From positions 62,001-126,000 of the forward strand of contig WYEQ01000002.1 of the NCBI GenBank assembly GCA_009904015.1: a stretch of 64,000 nucleotides of DNA, given 5' to 3'. Below, piece by piece: positions 9,327-17,762 of this stretch. Both the position numbers and the translations under genes were made by a program. The notes beneath the pieces are model-generated. The model was not told where the DNA came from, searched no databases, and worked only from the letters and a program-made list of their open reading frames with translations. Position 1 is the stretch's first letter; each line of letters opens with the position of its first letter. The stretch comes from Desulfurococcales archaeon (GTDB lineage: Archaea > Thermoproteota > Thermoprotei_A > Sulfolobales > Fervidicoccaceae).

Positions 9327-9659
9327 GTGCCTAGGCGCTGCTGTCATCGTTGGGGACGTGCTGGCGTTAGGATGAATGTTAGGAGCAGCATAAGTGTTGA
9401 AAATCTCTTCTACCTACCGGTAAGGCCTGTTAGAGAGTTATTCGTTGAAGATGCCGTGGAGCTTTATGACTATGAAGTCGAGGCATTCGCATTAATACAC
9501 TATGAAGGTTTAACGACGGAAGAGGCTGCTACTAGAATGAATCTTTCTAAAACTACTTTTTGGCGCATATTGGAGCAGGCGAGGTCTAAGCTAGCGAAAG
9601 CATTAGTTGAGCACAAACCAATCAAAATAACTCCATTAGAAAAAGCTATTCAAGAGTAA
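9327..9659 (+). CDS. DUF134 (UPF0251) family DNA-binding protein
   Basis: A small helix-turn-helix protein of the DUF134 family. The N-terminus PRRCCHRWGRAG resembles the family's basic PRxxRRI start; a helix-turn-helix follows (EGLTTEEAATRMNLSKTTFW, about residues 55-74) with the family ending RSKLAKALVEHKPIKI. I place the start at GTG 9327, because a TATA-like ATATTATA at 9293-9300 would put the transcript start at that codon; ATG 9300 would lie inside the promoter. DUF134 genes are often next to genes for DUF5320-type proteins, as here. Likely regulator of itself and its neighbour. Confidence 0.75.
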   Translation: MPRRCCHRWGRAGVRMNVRSSISVENLFYLPVRPVRELFVEDAVELYDYEVEAFALIHYEGLTTEEAATRMNLSKTTFWRILEQARSKLAKALVEHKPIKITPLEKAIQE

Positions 9660-9671
9660 ATATTAGAATCA

Positions 9672-9685
9672 TGAAACATGTTTCA
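9672..9685. promoter_or_regulatory. Perfect 14-bp palindrome, candidate operator before the DUF5320-like gene
   Basis: TGAAACATGTTTCA is a perfect palindrome with the same GAAACA/TGTTTC half-sites found upstream of the DUF134 gene, but with no spacer. It lies about 30 bp upstream of a TATA-like TTATAAG (9714-9720) and 73 bp before the next start codon. Confidence 0.55.
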
Positions 9686-9757
9686 GGATTTTACGATGAA
9701 TATACCGAAAGAGTTATAAGTTTGCTTTGAAATATATTCTAAAATGGTGAGAGTAAA

Positions 9758-10015
9758 ATGGCATGGTGGTACAAGCCGTATCCAGGTTTCGGTCCATGGA
9801 GCCATCTGCCCCCGCATCTGAGGCCTGGGTGGCTCTGGAGAGGTAGAGGCTGTTGGTGGCTCTGGTTCAGAGATTACCCTTCAACGCTACCTACGTCGCC
9901 ATGGCTAAGTAGAGAAGACGAGATTAAGTATCTTGAAGAGCTGAAGAAATACATCTCAGAGGTCGTTCTAAAAGAAATTGATAAGAGGCTTGAGGAGCTC
10001 AAATCTGGCAAGTAG
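9758..10015 (+). CDS. Small Trp/Gly-rich protein, DUF5320-like
   Basis: An 85-aa protein with two parts: a Trp, Pro, Gly and aromatic-rich N-terminal half (MAWWYKPYPGFGPW at the start and a cluster of tryptophans at about 26-37) and a charged C-terminal helix (about 50-83) that may form a coiled coil. This make-up and the position next to a DUF134 gene fit the DUF5320 group, although the match is by eye. A GGTGA ribosome-binding site lies 7 nt before the ATG. Function is unknown; DUF5320 genes often lie near iron-sulfur or molybdenum-nitrogenase-cofactor-like proteins. Confidence 0.65.
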   Translation: MAWWYKPYPGFGPWSHLPPHLRPGWLWRGRGCWWLWFRDYPSTLPTSPWLSREDEIKYLEELKKYISEVVLKEIDKRLEELKSGK

Positions 10016-10215
10016 CTACAGAGAGCTCGCGCATCTTGGTACCAGTTTCCCTTTTTATCCTTAATTTAATTTGACGAATCAACAAATAGCTTGTCCGAGA
10101 TGATTAATTAAAAGCTTATACGCAAGAAGATCCTTGTTTCAATGCTCAGCACTAACTATAAATAGACTTTATTTGCTAATTCAATGTTCAGTCATCTTTT
10201 GGAGGGCTAGCTGTT

Positions 10216-10944
10216 ATGAAAAGCTACTTACACGGCCTTACATACGTGGAGGCAAAAGAATATTTTTTGAGGAGAAGCGCTGTCATTCTTCCAGTTGGCT
10301 CAGTTGAGCAGCATGGGCCGGCTAACCCTCTGGGCACAGATACACTAATAGCTGATGCATTAGCGAGGGAGGCCTCCATAAGAACGGGCGTCGTCTCACT
10401 CCCAGTTGTTCCCTTCGGCGTTAGCTTCCACCACATGGATTATCCCGGAACAATAACGGTCAGCGAGAGAGCTCTCGAAGCTTATCTCTTCGATATTATG
10501 GCTTCACTCAAGAGGTGGGGCGTGAAGAAAGTGTTGATTATTAATGGACACGGCGGAAATCTCCCAGTTCTCCAGATACTTGCCAGGAGGGCCAGGGAGG
10601 AGCTCGGCATCAAGGTTTTCATATATCAGTGGTGGACGAGCAGCTCTAGGATTTTATCCGAGCTTTTCGATGAGAGGGAGAGAGGCCACGCTGGAGCCGC
10701 TGAAACATCTCTAAACATGTATCTCCACCCAAGCCTAGTAAGAAATGATAAAGTGGTGGATGAGGCCCCGAGAACAAACGAGTCTATCTCCGGGCTGACT
10801 ACGTTTCTATATACCTCAGAGCAGACCAAGAGCGGTGTCTTCGGCGTTCAGACAAGCGCGTCGGCTGATAGAGGGAAAGAGCTCTTCAAGAAACTAGTTG
10901 AGGACCTCGTCAGAATTATCGAGGTGCTGGAGAGAACAGAGTAG
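10216..10944 (+). CDS. Creatininase-family amidohydrolase
   Basis: The protein has the metal-site motifs of the creatininase fold: GSVEQHGPANPLGTDT (about residues 28-43), FHHMDYPGT (about 74-82) and INGHGGN (about 112-118), plus GHAGAAETS later. Members act as amidohydrolases; archaeal ones include the formamide hydrolase ArfB of riboflavin/F420 synthesis and MftE-like peptidases. The sequence does not tell which. A TATA-like CTATAAATAG (about 10155) and a GGAGG at 10201 support the ATG start. It stands alone, followed by decayed sequence. Confidence 0.8.
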   Translation: MKSYLHGLTYVEAKEYFLRRSAVILPVGSVEQHGPANPLGTDTLIADALAREASIRTGVVSLPVVPFGVSFHHMDYPGTITVSERALEAYLFDIMASLKRWGVKKVLIINGHGGNLPVLQILARRAREELGIKVFIYQWWTSSSRILSELFDERERGHAGAAETSLNMYLHPSLVRNDKVVDEAPRTNESISGLTTFLYTSEQTKSGVFGVQTSASADRGKELFKKLVEDLVRIIEVLERTE

Positions 10945-11015
10945 TTCCTCGACAACGTATGAATTGTTCTTAGATAATCAAACAACTATAATAAGCGTTG
11001 CTCTAACTTAACACT

Positions 11016-11469
11016 CGAGATATTGATTACTGGAAGAGAACGCATGTGGGCCAGGAGCCTCCATCCTACAACCAAATAATAAATCACGCTGACAGCTCAG
11101 AGTTGCTGAGGAAAGATAAACACGTCAAGCACCTCTTGAACTTAGCATGGGACCCCGAATTATTCGACAGAAAGCCTGAGGAGCTAGAAAAATCAGGATA
11201 GAGCTCTTCAGGGAATCCTTAAAGTTCTTCTCTGAGAAAAACTTTTTTTAAAAACGACAAGTTTTTCAGGAGATTAGGGCTTGACCCGGCTCAACTGATA
11301 AGGAGGACCTAATAAAACTAGCTGTTCCCTCGGAGCTTCTACATGGAGATTCTTACAAGAAGCTCTTGGTAAACTTTGATGAGGTGCCGGCTTTGTCCTC
11401 TCCTCTAGCGGCTCAACAAGCTCTGTTCCGGTGCGCGTCTACAGAACATACTTAGGGCTTACTCTATAA
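11016..11469 (+). pseudogene. Decayed LuxE/PaaK-like adenylate-forming ligase
   Basis: Across shifting frames the + strand spells a continuous homologous-looking protein: a run to a stop at 11199-11201 containing LNLAWDPELFDRKPEELEKS, then FRESLKFFSEKNFF, then FKNDKFFRRLGLDPAQLI, then EDLIKLAVPSELLHGDSYKK, then FVLSSSGSTSSVPVRVYRTY. The last piece is the Ser/Gly/Thr-rich nucleotide loop of acyl-adenylating enzymes. The order and wording fit the N-terminal half of LuxE-type acyl-protein synthetases or PaaK-like ligases. At least four frame changes and internal stops show that the gene is dead. Its C-terminal half is missing. Confidence 0.6.
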
Positions 11470-11506
11470 ACAAGTTAAGAGCAAACTTGGTTGCACGTCG
11501 CGGTAG

Positions 11507-11566
11507 AGCTTGGAGAAAGGGATTAGAGAAACAATTGAGTGGTACAGAGAAAAATGTTGCCTCTAA
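11507..11566 (+). pseudogene. Remnant of the C-terminus of an NDP-sugar epimerase/dehydratase
   Basis: A 19-codon piece ending in TAA reads SLEKGIRETIEWYRE followed by KCCL. This is the usual last helix of extended short-chain dehydrogenases such as UDP-glucose epimerases or dTDP-glucose dehydratases. No upstream homologous sequence remains; the preceding bases belong to the LuxE-like relic. Together they look like the scar of a deleted surface-polysaccharide or lipid gene block. Confidence 0.4.
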
Positions 11567-11609
11567 ATTGTTTTTGGGTTTCTGCAGGAATGGAATCACT
11601 AATAATGTG

Positions 11610-12518
11610 TCAGCCAAATATTCCTCTTATGCCGAAGTATCCTCCTATGACCTCACCTATGAAGTAAGTGGCTATAGCTGTGGCGAATAGAAGAGATGTT
11701 GTCTCCAGGAACTCCCTCCTGAAACCTTTATCCTGCAACACTGAGCCGTAGAAGGTGAAGCCTAGAACCATGAGAACGCCGGTGATGATGGATATCGCGA
11801 AGGCGTTACTCATTGACCTGAACACAAAGTAAGGAGCGGCTAACAGAACAACGGCTATTATGTAGGCCAGCCCAGTGTAAAGCGCTGATGTCACAGGGTT
11901 AGTCCGCAGCTCGTGCTTGGACTGGACATATGCAGCTGAGGCCATTGATATAGCCGCTGATATCCCGACAATCAGGCCAGCGATGCCTGTAATCAAGGTC
12001 GAGCTAGTCACCCCGAGGAAGCCTGCGTGAACGCCCGTTATCTCAACAATAGCATCGGCCAGGCCGAGGGCTATGAAGCCAACGTAGGAAACAAACTTCT
12101 CGTTTATCCCCTGCATATGCGTCTTCTCGTGAATCTCCTCGTCCTCGATTATTTTTTGTAGTGACTTCCTCAGCCTCTCATCACTAATCTTGCCTAGGAA
12201 TCCCCTGTAGCTCTCAGTCACGCTTTTCTCATGTCTCTCGAGAAACTTGAGTGTGAAGGTCAGGCCGAGAAGCCTCCTCATCAGGACGAAGAGACGGGCT
12301 CTCCAGAGCTTAACCTCATCTACGCATTCTCCGCCAATGCTTCTCCAGAACTCGTAGTGCCCTTTCTCCTGAGCTGAGAACTCAAGCAGTATATTCCTAT
12401 GAGCATCGTTCTTCTCAATATCGGCAAGCCTACGGTAAACCTCAGAGTCAAACAGCTCATCGGCACAGTATCTCCTCGCCTGTTGAGTTGATTGCTCATC
12501 AAAGCTAACGTGCTGCAT
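11610..12518 (-). CDS. Ferritin-like/VIT1 fusion membrane protein (metal transport)
   Basis: The N-terminal ~130 residues form a ferritin-like four-helix domain (YRRLADIEKNDAHRNILLEF, EKGHYEFW, then ESYRGFLG and EDEEIHEKTH) with Glu and His placed as in rubrerythrin-like iron sites. The rest is a VIT1/CCC1-type transporter with about five transmembrane helices (ALGLADAIVEITGVHAGFLG and following). Such fusions are seen in prokaryotic relatives of the vacuolar iron/manganese transporter. Likely role: oxidation or sensing plus membrane export or storage of iron or manganese. The gene stands alone and is transcribed leftward, with the decayed relics behind its 3' end. Confidence 0.85.
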   Translation of the reverse strand: MQHVSFDEQSTQQARRYCADELFDSEVYRRLADIEKNDAHRNILLEFSAQEKGHYEFWRSIGGECVDEVKLWRARLFVLMRRLLGLTFTLKFLERHEKSVTESYRGFLGKISDERLRKSLQKIIEDEEIHEKTHMQGINEKFVSYVGFIALGLADAIVEITGVHAGFLGVTSSTLITGIAGLIVGISAAISMASAAYVQSKHELRTNPVTSALYTGLAYIIAVVLLAAPYFVFRSMSNAFAISIITGVLMVLGFTFYGSVLQDKGFRREFLETTSLLFATAIATYFIGEVIGGYFGIRGIFG

Positions 12519-12600
12519 GCGGAGCCTTCACCCTTAGCTAATGATAGCGGCTATGATCGTTAAAAATCCTCGTGCTTAAATAATCTTAGTATTAATCGAG

Positions 12601-13584
12601 CTATATTCTCAAGGCCTCAACGCTTGACCACTTATAGGCGTTCATTTCCTTCGGGCTCTCGGGCTTCCTAAACACAAATATGTGCTCGTGAGCCAATAGG
12701 AGAAAATCGTTTTTTCTTCTACGCCAAACAATGCTGCCCACCATGTTGTGCTGAACCTTTATTACGTGTTCCCTGAGTATGAAGCCCCTCTCCAGGAAAA
12801 CCTTCATGACCATGAAGCCGAGAGGCACGATGTGCTTCTTGGTTCTCGTATCGCCAACCATTATTGCGAGTGTCCTGCCGGGCTTCAGAACCCTGTAGAG
12901 CTCTGACGCAACTGCTCTCATGCTCTCTATGTAGTCCTTTATGCCCAGGCCACTCAGGTCGCCCTCGATGTCTGATGTGCCACTGTACTTTATTATGTTT
13001 GTGTATGGAGGATGGGTAGCTATCAAATCAACGCTGTTATCATCAATTTTGTCAAGGAATCTCGCGTCACCGTGGAAAAGCCTCACGTTTTTGTAGGGAG
13101 GTTCATCGCTTATTTTGAAATCTAGCCTTGACCAAGCCAGGATGACTGATTCGTAATTAATGTCGACACCTATGCATCTTCTTCCCAGAAGCCTGCACTC
13201 AATAATGGTTGTGCCGCTCCCCATGAAAGGGTCGAGGACGAGTTCTCCCTCCTTGCTGTAGAGCAATATGAGGTTCCTGGCAACCTGCGGGGCCCAGTTA
13301 CCCCTGTACCTGTTGTTGTGCTTGTGAGTCGCCCAGTCACCCCTCTTGGGGAAACTCCACACGGTTGTTTTCTCGAGCTCAAAGTCTTGTGGCTCAAGGT
13401 GCCTCGATGGCTTTACATCTAAGCTCAGCTCAATCTTCCCTATAACTACCTTTCTCCTGGTCTCCTTGTACTCGAGGTAGTCACCGTACGTTACCTCCGT
13501 CATTCTCCTCTGTAACGGCACGTGTAGCTCGGGAATAGCTACGGGCTCAACGCTGAGAAACCTGTTTTCCGAGTCGATAATCAA
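12601..13584 (-). CDS. Orphan DNA (cytosine-N4/adenine-N6) methyltransferase
   Basis: A class I DNA methylase with permuted motif order. SFPKRGDW and NRYRGNWAPQ (about 77-100) lead to the SAM-binding motif LDPFMGSGTT (117-126), and GVDINYES (139-146) binds the adenosine. The catalytic motif is HPPY (191-194), typical of the N4/N6 group in archaea. The length (327 aa) is complete. No restriction endonuclease gene is nearby, so this is a solitary methylase for genome marking or DNA-dependent regulation; an RNA guanine-N2 methylase related to Trm11 is a less likely alternative. Confidence 0.75.
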   Translation of the reverse strand: MIIDSENRFLSVEPVAIPELHVPLQRRMTEVTYGDYLEYKETRRKVVIGKIELSLDVKPSRHLEPQDFELEKTTVWSFPKRGDWATHKHNNRYRGNWAPQVARNLILLYSKEGELVLDPFMGSGTTIIECRLLGRRCIGVDINYESVILAWSRLDFKISDEPPYKNVRLFHGDARFLDKIDDNSVDLIATHPPYTNIIKYSGTSDIEGDLSGLGIKDYIESMRAVASELYRVLKPGRTLAIMVGDTRTKKHIVPLGFMVMKVFLERGFILREHVIKVQHNMVGSIVWRRRKNDFLLLAHEHIFVFRKPESPKEMNAYKWSSVEALRI

Positions 13585-13677
13585 TCGTATCTCCGCTTAA
13601 TCCTGCGTAATAGATGAGTTTTTAAAGCGGGAGACGCTGGTTTAGAGTAGTGTGATTATAGGTAGAAGTGATTATCA

Positions 13678-14820
13678 ATGAAGCTAGGCATCATAGTGAA
13701 CCCTATCGCTGGCCTCGGCGGCCCGCTGGGGCTTGGAGGCTCTGATGGTCTTTCATGGCTTGCTGAGCAGGGCGTGAAGGGGCCTAGCTACAAGAGGGCT
13801 GTGAGCTACCTCTCATTCCTCAGGGAGGCTCTTATCTCTAAGGAAGAGGGGCTGGTGGAAATTTTTGCTGGCGAAGGGTTATACGGGCACCAAAGCTTGG
13901 CTGAGGCACGCATTGAGCCTGATGTCATAGTTGAGTGTAGGAGTAGCGCCAATCTTTGCTCAAGGGAGCTATCGGTCAAAATGGCTGACGAGGGCGTGGA
14001 CTTAATCATTTTCTTTGGCGGTGACGGCACAGCGTTCGATGTAGCTTTGGGAAGCAACAATAAAGTTCCAATCGTAGGCGTCCCCGCTGGAACCAAGATG
14101 TACAACCCTGTTTTCGTTCTAAGCGAGCATCACTTGCTGGAGCTTCTATCGCTGTTCATCGAGGGGGAAACAGAAATTATTGAGAAGGAGGTTTTCCTCG
14201 TGGATGAAGAGCTTCTTCAAAAAGGAGTCTACAAGATTATAGACAAAACCACCTGCAAGACTGTTCATAGCGAGAGGAAAATGTTGTTCCAAGACTCAAA
14301 GGACCTTGCATCGACCATTGATGAAGAGGAGCTCATGGGAATCGCTAAATTTCTCGAGGAGGAATACGGTTTTCCTCTGAAGGGCTCATGGATTATTGGT
14401 CCTGGAAGAACGCTCCAAAAAATAGTTGGTTTCTACGGATTTACGAAGGGTTTCCTAGGCTTCATGGGCATATCTGATGGCAAGGTTGTTTGTCATCCAT
14501 GCTCATCAAGTGATTTGGCCAGAATACTAACGGAAAAGGAGGACGCGAGGATCCTCCTCTCGCCCATCGGCGGAAGTGGGTTTCTTGTAGGGAGGGGGAA
14601 CAAGGAGCTCACGCCAAGGGTCTTGAGGCTTATTGGAGATAAGAGCAGAATATTGATTGTGTCTACTAAGGATAAGCTGAGGAGAATTAAGTATATGCTC
14701 GTCGATACTGGGGATGCCTTTACTGACTCCTTGCTGGAGGGGTACACCCGAGTTATTGTTGGGTATTACGAGGAAATGGTTGCAAAAGTTTTAAGCAGTT
14801 CGAAAACAGATAAGAATTGA
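13678..14820 (+). CDS. ATP-NAD kinase-like protein (AcoX/NAD kinase fold)
   Basis: The start GIIVNPIAGLGGPLGLGGSD and the diacylglycerol/NAD-kinase GGDGT motif (FFGGDGTAFDVAL, about residues 118-130), followed by VGVPAGTKMYNPVF, mark the COG3199 group of NAD-kinase-fold proteins. The family is annotated as ATP-NAD kinase-like or AcoX-like; true NAD kinase activity is unproven. At 380 aa it is full length. It lies 62 bp before the DNA polymerase gene on the same strand. Confidence 0.78.
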   Translation: MKLGIIVNPIAGLGGPLGLGGSDGLSWLAEQGVKGPSYKRAVSYLSFLREALISKEEGLVEIFAGEGLYGHQSLAEARIEPDVIVECRSSANLCSRELSVKMADEGVDLIIFFGGDGTAFDVALGSNNKVPIVGVPAGTKMYNPVFVLSEHHLLELLSLFIEGETEIIEKEVFLVDEELLQKGVYKIIDKTTCKTVHSERKMLFQDSKDLASTIDEEELMGIAKFLEEEYGFPLKGSWIIGPGRTLQKIVGFYGFTKGFLGFMGISDGKVVCHPCSSSDLARILTEKEDARILLSPIGGSGFLVGRGNKELTPRVLRLIGDKSRILIVSTKDKLRRIKYMLVDTGDAFTDSLLEGYTRVIVGYYEEMVAKVLSSSKTDKN

Positions 14821-14882
14821 TATAGTGAAACCGCTATTTGTAGCAACGGTTACTCCTAAACAATTACTCCCGGTGCTTATGG

Positions 14883-17711
14883 TTGGCACGCTCACCCAGC
14901 AGAAACAAGAAGCTGACTGAGTACATAGTGGGCAGCAGCGCTGATAAGGCTGGCAAGAAGCCCTCTAAACCCGAGAAAAGCACGCCTGTAGCCAAACAAG
15001 AGCCTGAGAGCGGGAAAAACGGCTCATCCATTGACTTCCTATTCACTAAGGAGGAGGCCAGAAGAGCCATAGAAGCGGGGATCGAGGATAAAACAGACGG
15101 TATGTTAAGAAACGGGAAGCAAGAAACAGTGATTCAGGATAAGACGAGCAACACGCAGGTATCGGTTGTGTCTAGCGGGCAGGAAAAAGCGCCTCGACAA
15201 GCTATCCCCGAGGAAGAGAGCATATACCTATGGTTCTTCAGAGCGGATAACGCGTATCTCCAGGGAACGCTTATAGGAGCATACTACGATCCCGATAGAA
15301 ACAAAGCTGTTCTTGTCTTCATGAATGACAAAGCGGAGATACTGTATTGGTACGACAAGAAGAACCACAAGCCATACTTCATTGTGAGGGAAGACCAAAG
15401 GGAAATCATGAGGAGAATACCCCCCGATCTGCAGGAGAAAATAGTGAACATCGAGTCAGTAGTTAAGCACAATGCTTTGTACAACAGGAAGGATATGTAC
15501 ACCAAGGTTGTTGTCAGCGACCCATTAGCCGTAAGAGAGCTTAGAAAGTACTTCGATGAAACCTGGGAGAGCAACATCAAGTACTACCAGAATTACATAT
15601 ACGATAATGGGCTAATACCCGGTTTAACGTACGTTGTTAACGGCTCAAGCATCGCCCCCCTCAAGAGAGAGGATGACTACGCGGGAGCTGTTCCCGAGGA
15701 AATTTTTGAGCCCAGCCTAAGAGGTCTTGCTAGGCACTTCATACAGGTTCTAGAGGAGCCCGCCCAGGTGCCCCGCATCCTGTCGATAGACGTCGAGGTC
15801 TATTCGCCAATAACAACGAGGATGCCTGACCCGAAGAAAGCCCCGTACCCAATACTGAGCGTCGCTGTTATGGGAAGCGATGGTAGGAAAGAGGTCCACG
15901 TCGTCGCGTACCCCCTCATGAGCTCCTTCAAGCCTAGGGAAAGGGAGTTCAGGCTCGTCGTACATGACTCGGAGATAAGTCTACTGCAACACATCTTCTC
16001 CTTACTAACGAAGTACACCGTTATAGTATCCTACAACGGCGATAACTTCGATTTGCCTTACCTCAGGAACCGCGCCTTAGCTCTTGGCTTCAGGGAGTAC
16101 GAGATACCGATAACGCCCGAGCAGGACTACTACACGTTCAAGGGAGCAATACACATTGATTTGTACAAGGTCTTTGATAACAAGGCCCTCAAGACCTACG
16201 CCTACGGTGGAACATACAGGGAGAATACCCTCGACGCCGTCGCCAGCGCTATCCTCGGCGTTGGGAAAATAAAGCTGGAGCTCCCGGTAAGCCAGCTCAG
16301 CCTCGAGGAGCTTGCCGAGTACAACTTCCGCGATGCTAATATAACGTTCAAGCTCATCGAGTGGAAGAACTATCTAACATGGAAACTTGTTGTGGCTCTA
16401 GCCAGGCTTTCCAAGACCGGCATAGAGGATTTAACTAGAACACAGATTAGCAACTGGATTAAAAACATGCTTTACTGGGAGCACAGAAGAAGAAACATCA
16501 TTATCCCAACAAAAGATGACCTCCTTAAGCAGAAGGGGGAAACAAAAAGCAGAGCTATAATCAAGGGAAAGAAATACATGGGGGCAGTGGTCCTAGACCC
16601 CCCGATAGGCGTGTTCTTCAATGTAGCCGTGCTCGACTTCGCCAGCCTGTACCCATCAATAATGAAGGTCTGGAACCTCAGCTACGAAACCGTTAATCCT
16701 CTCTTCCCGTGCAAGGATGTGAGGGTTGTCCCGGAGGTAGAGCACAAGGTTTGCTTTGACCAGCCCGGGCTTTCATCACAAATAATCAGTTTGCTGAGAG
16801 ACCTGAGAGTAAAAGTGTACAAAAAGAAGAGCAAGCAACAGGGAATAAGCCAGATGGAGAAAGAGTGGTACGACGTTGTTCAGGCATCACTCAAGGTGTT
16901 CCTGAACGCTAGCTACGGCGTGTTCGGGAGCGAGGCTTTCGCTCTCTACACCCCAGCGGTAGCTGAGAGTGTAACCGCGATAGGTAGAGATACGATTAAG
17001 AAGACCTTGAAGATAGCATCGGAGAACGGGTTGCTTGTTCTATACGGAGATACTGATAGCATGTTTGTCTGGTCGCCGCCCAAGGAGGCTATCGACAAGC
17101 TCGTCGCAATAATAGAGAAAGAGTTTAAGCTTGACCTCGAGTTAGACAAGGTTTTCAGGTTTATAGCTTTCAGTGGGTTAAAGAAGAACTATCTGGGAGT
17201 AACTCAAAGCGGCGAGGTCGTAATCAAGGGGTTGCTTGGCAAAAAGAGAAACCAGCCGGAGTTCGTGAAACAGGCATTCAAGGATGTAATAGAGATATTC
17301 TCAAGGATAAATAACCCAGACGAGTTCGAGCACGGGAAACAAGTTATCATAGAAAAGATAAAAGAGGTCTACAGAAAGCTTAAGTACAAGGAATACATGC
17401 TTGACGAGCTCGCCTTCAACGTCATGATTAACAAGCCTCTTAACGAGTACAAGGATGTTACCCCGCAACACATCAAGGCAGCATTGATGCTGGAGGCAAT
17501 GGGGAAAAAGCTCGGTAAGGGAGACATAATAAGTTACATCAAGGTTAAGGGAAAAGACGGCGTCAAGCCCATCGAGCTAGCGAAGCTAACCGATATAGAT
17601 TTAGCTAAGTACATAGAAACTGTTAAGTCAACGTTCGAGCAAATACTCGAAGCCCTTAACGTTGAGTGGAAGGAGATAGAGGGGTTTGCTCGTATAGAAA
17701 GCTTTTTCTGA
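14883..17711 (+). CDS. DNA polymerase B1 (family B, replicative)
   Basis: A 942-aa family-B polymerase. Exonuclease motifs: SIDVEVYSP with Asp303/Glu305 (Exo I), YNGDNFD near 387 (Exo II), YNFRDANITFKL near 480 (Exo III). Polymerase motifs: DFASLYPS near 584 (A), KVFLNASYGVFG near 670 (B), YGDTDS near 721 (C). All acidic catalytic residues are present. A charged, low-complexity N-terminal region of about 110 residues and the YIYDNGLIPGLTYVV block resemble crenarchaeal PolB1. The start is TTG 14883; the nearby ATG at 14880 is in another frame and soon stops. No intein is present. Its 3' end abuts a 38-bp transposon-end-like sequence. Confidence 0.92.
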   Translation: MARSPSRNKKLTEYIVGSSADKAGKKPSKPEKSTPVAKQEPESGKNGSSIDFLFTKEEARRAIEAGIEDKTDGMLRNGKQETVIQDKTSNTQVSVVSSGQEKAPRQAIPEEESIYLWFFRADNAYLQGTLIGAYYDPDRNKAVLVFMNDKAEILYWYDKKNHKPYFIVREDQREIMRRIPPDLQEKIVNIESVVKHNALYNRKDMYTKVVVSDPLAVRELRKYFDETWESNIKYYQNYIYDNGLIPGLTYVVNGSSIAPLKREDDYAGAVPEEIFEPSLRGLARHFIQVLEEPAQVPRILSIDVEVYSPITTRMPDPKKAPYPILSVAVMGSDGRKEVHVVAYPLMSSFKPREREFRLVVHDSEISLLQHIFSLLTKYTVIVSYNGDNFDLPYLRNRALALGFREYEIPITPEQDYYTFKGAIHIDLYKVFDNKALKTYAYGGTYRENTLDAVASAILGVGKIKLELPVSQLSLEELAEYNFRDANITFKLIEWKNYLTWKLVVALARLSKTGIEDLTRTQISNWIKNMLYWEHRRRNIIIPTKDDLLKQKGETKSRAIIKGKKYMGAVVLDPPIGVFFNVAVLDFASLYPSIMKVWNLSYETVNPLFPCKDVRVVPEVEHKVCFDQPGLSSQIISLLRDLRVKVYKKKSKQQGISQMEKEWYDVVQASLKVFLNASYGVFGSEAFALYTPAVAESVTAIGRDTIKKTLKIASENGLLVLYGDTDSMFVWSPPKEAIDKLVAIIEKEFKLDLELDKVFRFIAFSGLKKNYLGVTQSGEVVIKGLLGKKRNQPEFVKQAFKDVIEIFSRINNPDEFEHGKQVIIEKIKEVYRKLKYKEYMLDELAFNVMINKPLNEYKDVTPQHIKAALMLEAMGKKLGKGDIISYIKVKGKDGVKPIELAKLTDIDLAKYIETVKSTFEQILEALNVEWKEIEGFARIESFF

Positions 17712-17724
17712 AGGCTACCTTTCT

Positions 17725-17762
17725 ACTGAAAGCCTCGCTCTTCAGGGCGGGGAGGAGGTCAG
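17725..17762 (+). mobile_element. 38-bp miniature joining left and right ends of the IS200/605-like element
   Basis: The first 27 bp are identical to the left end of the element at 27255, while the last 11 bp (GAGGAGGTCAG) equal its right end. The body folds as a small hairpin around CTTCAGGG. Nothing of the 200-bp core remains. It sits in the 47-bp gap between the polymerase stop and the convergent peptidase gene, and its last bases (TCA at 17759-17761) form the TGA stop of that peptidase. It may be a scar left by excision, or an independently mobile end fragment. Confidence 0.6.

Noticed and set aside
14821-14882. Imperfect hairpin (ACCGCT/AGCAACGGT) before the DNA polymerase gene as a terminator
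   Set aside because: The stem is short and mismatched with no following T-run; too weak to call.
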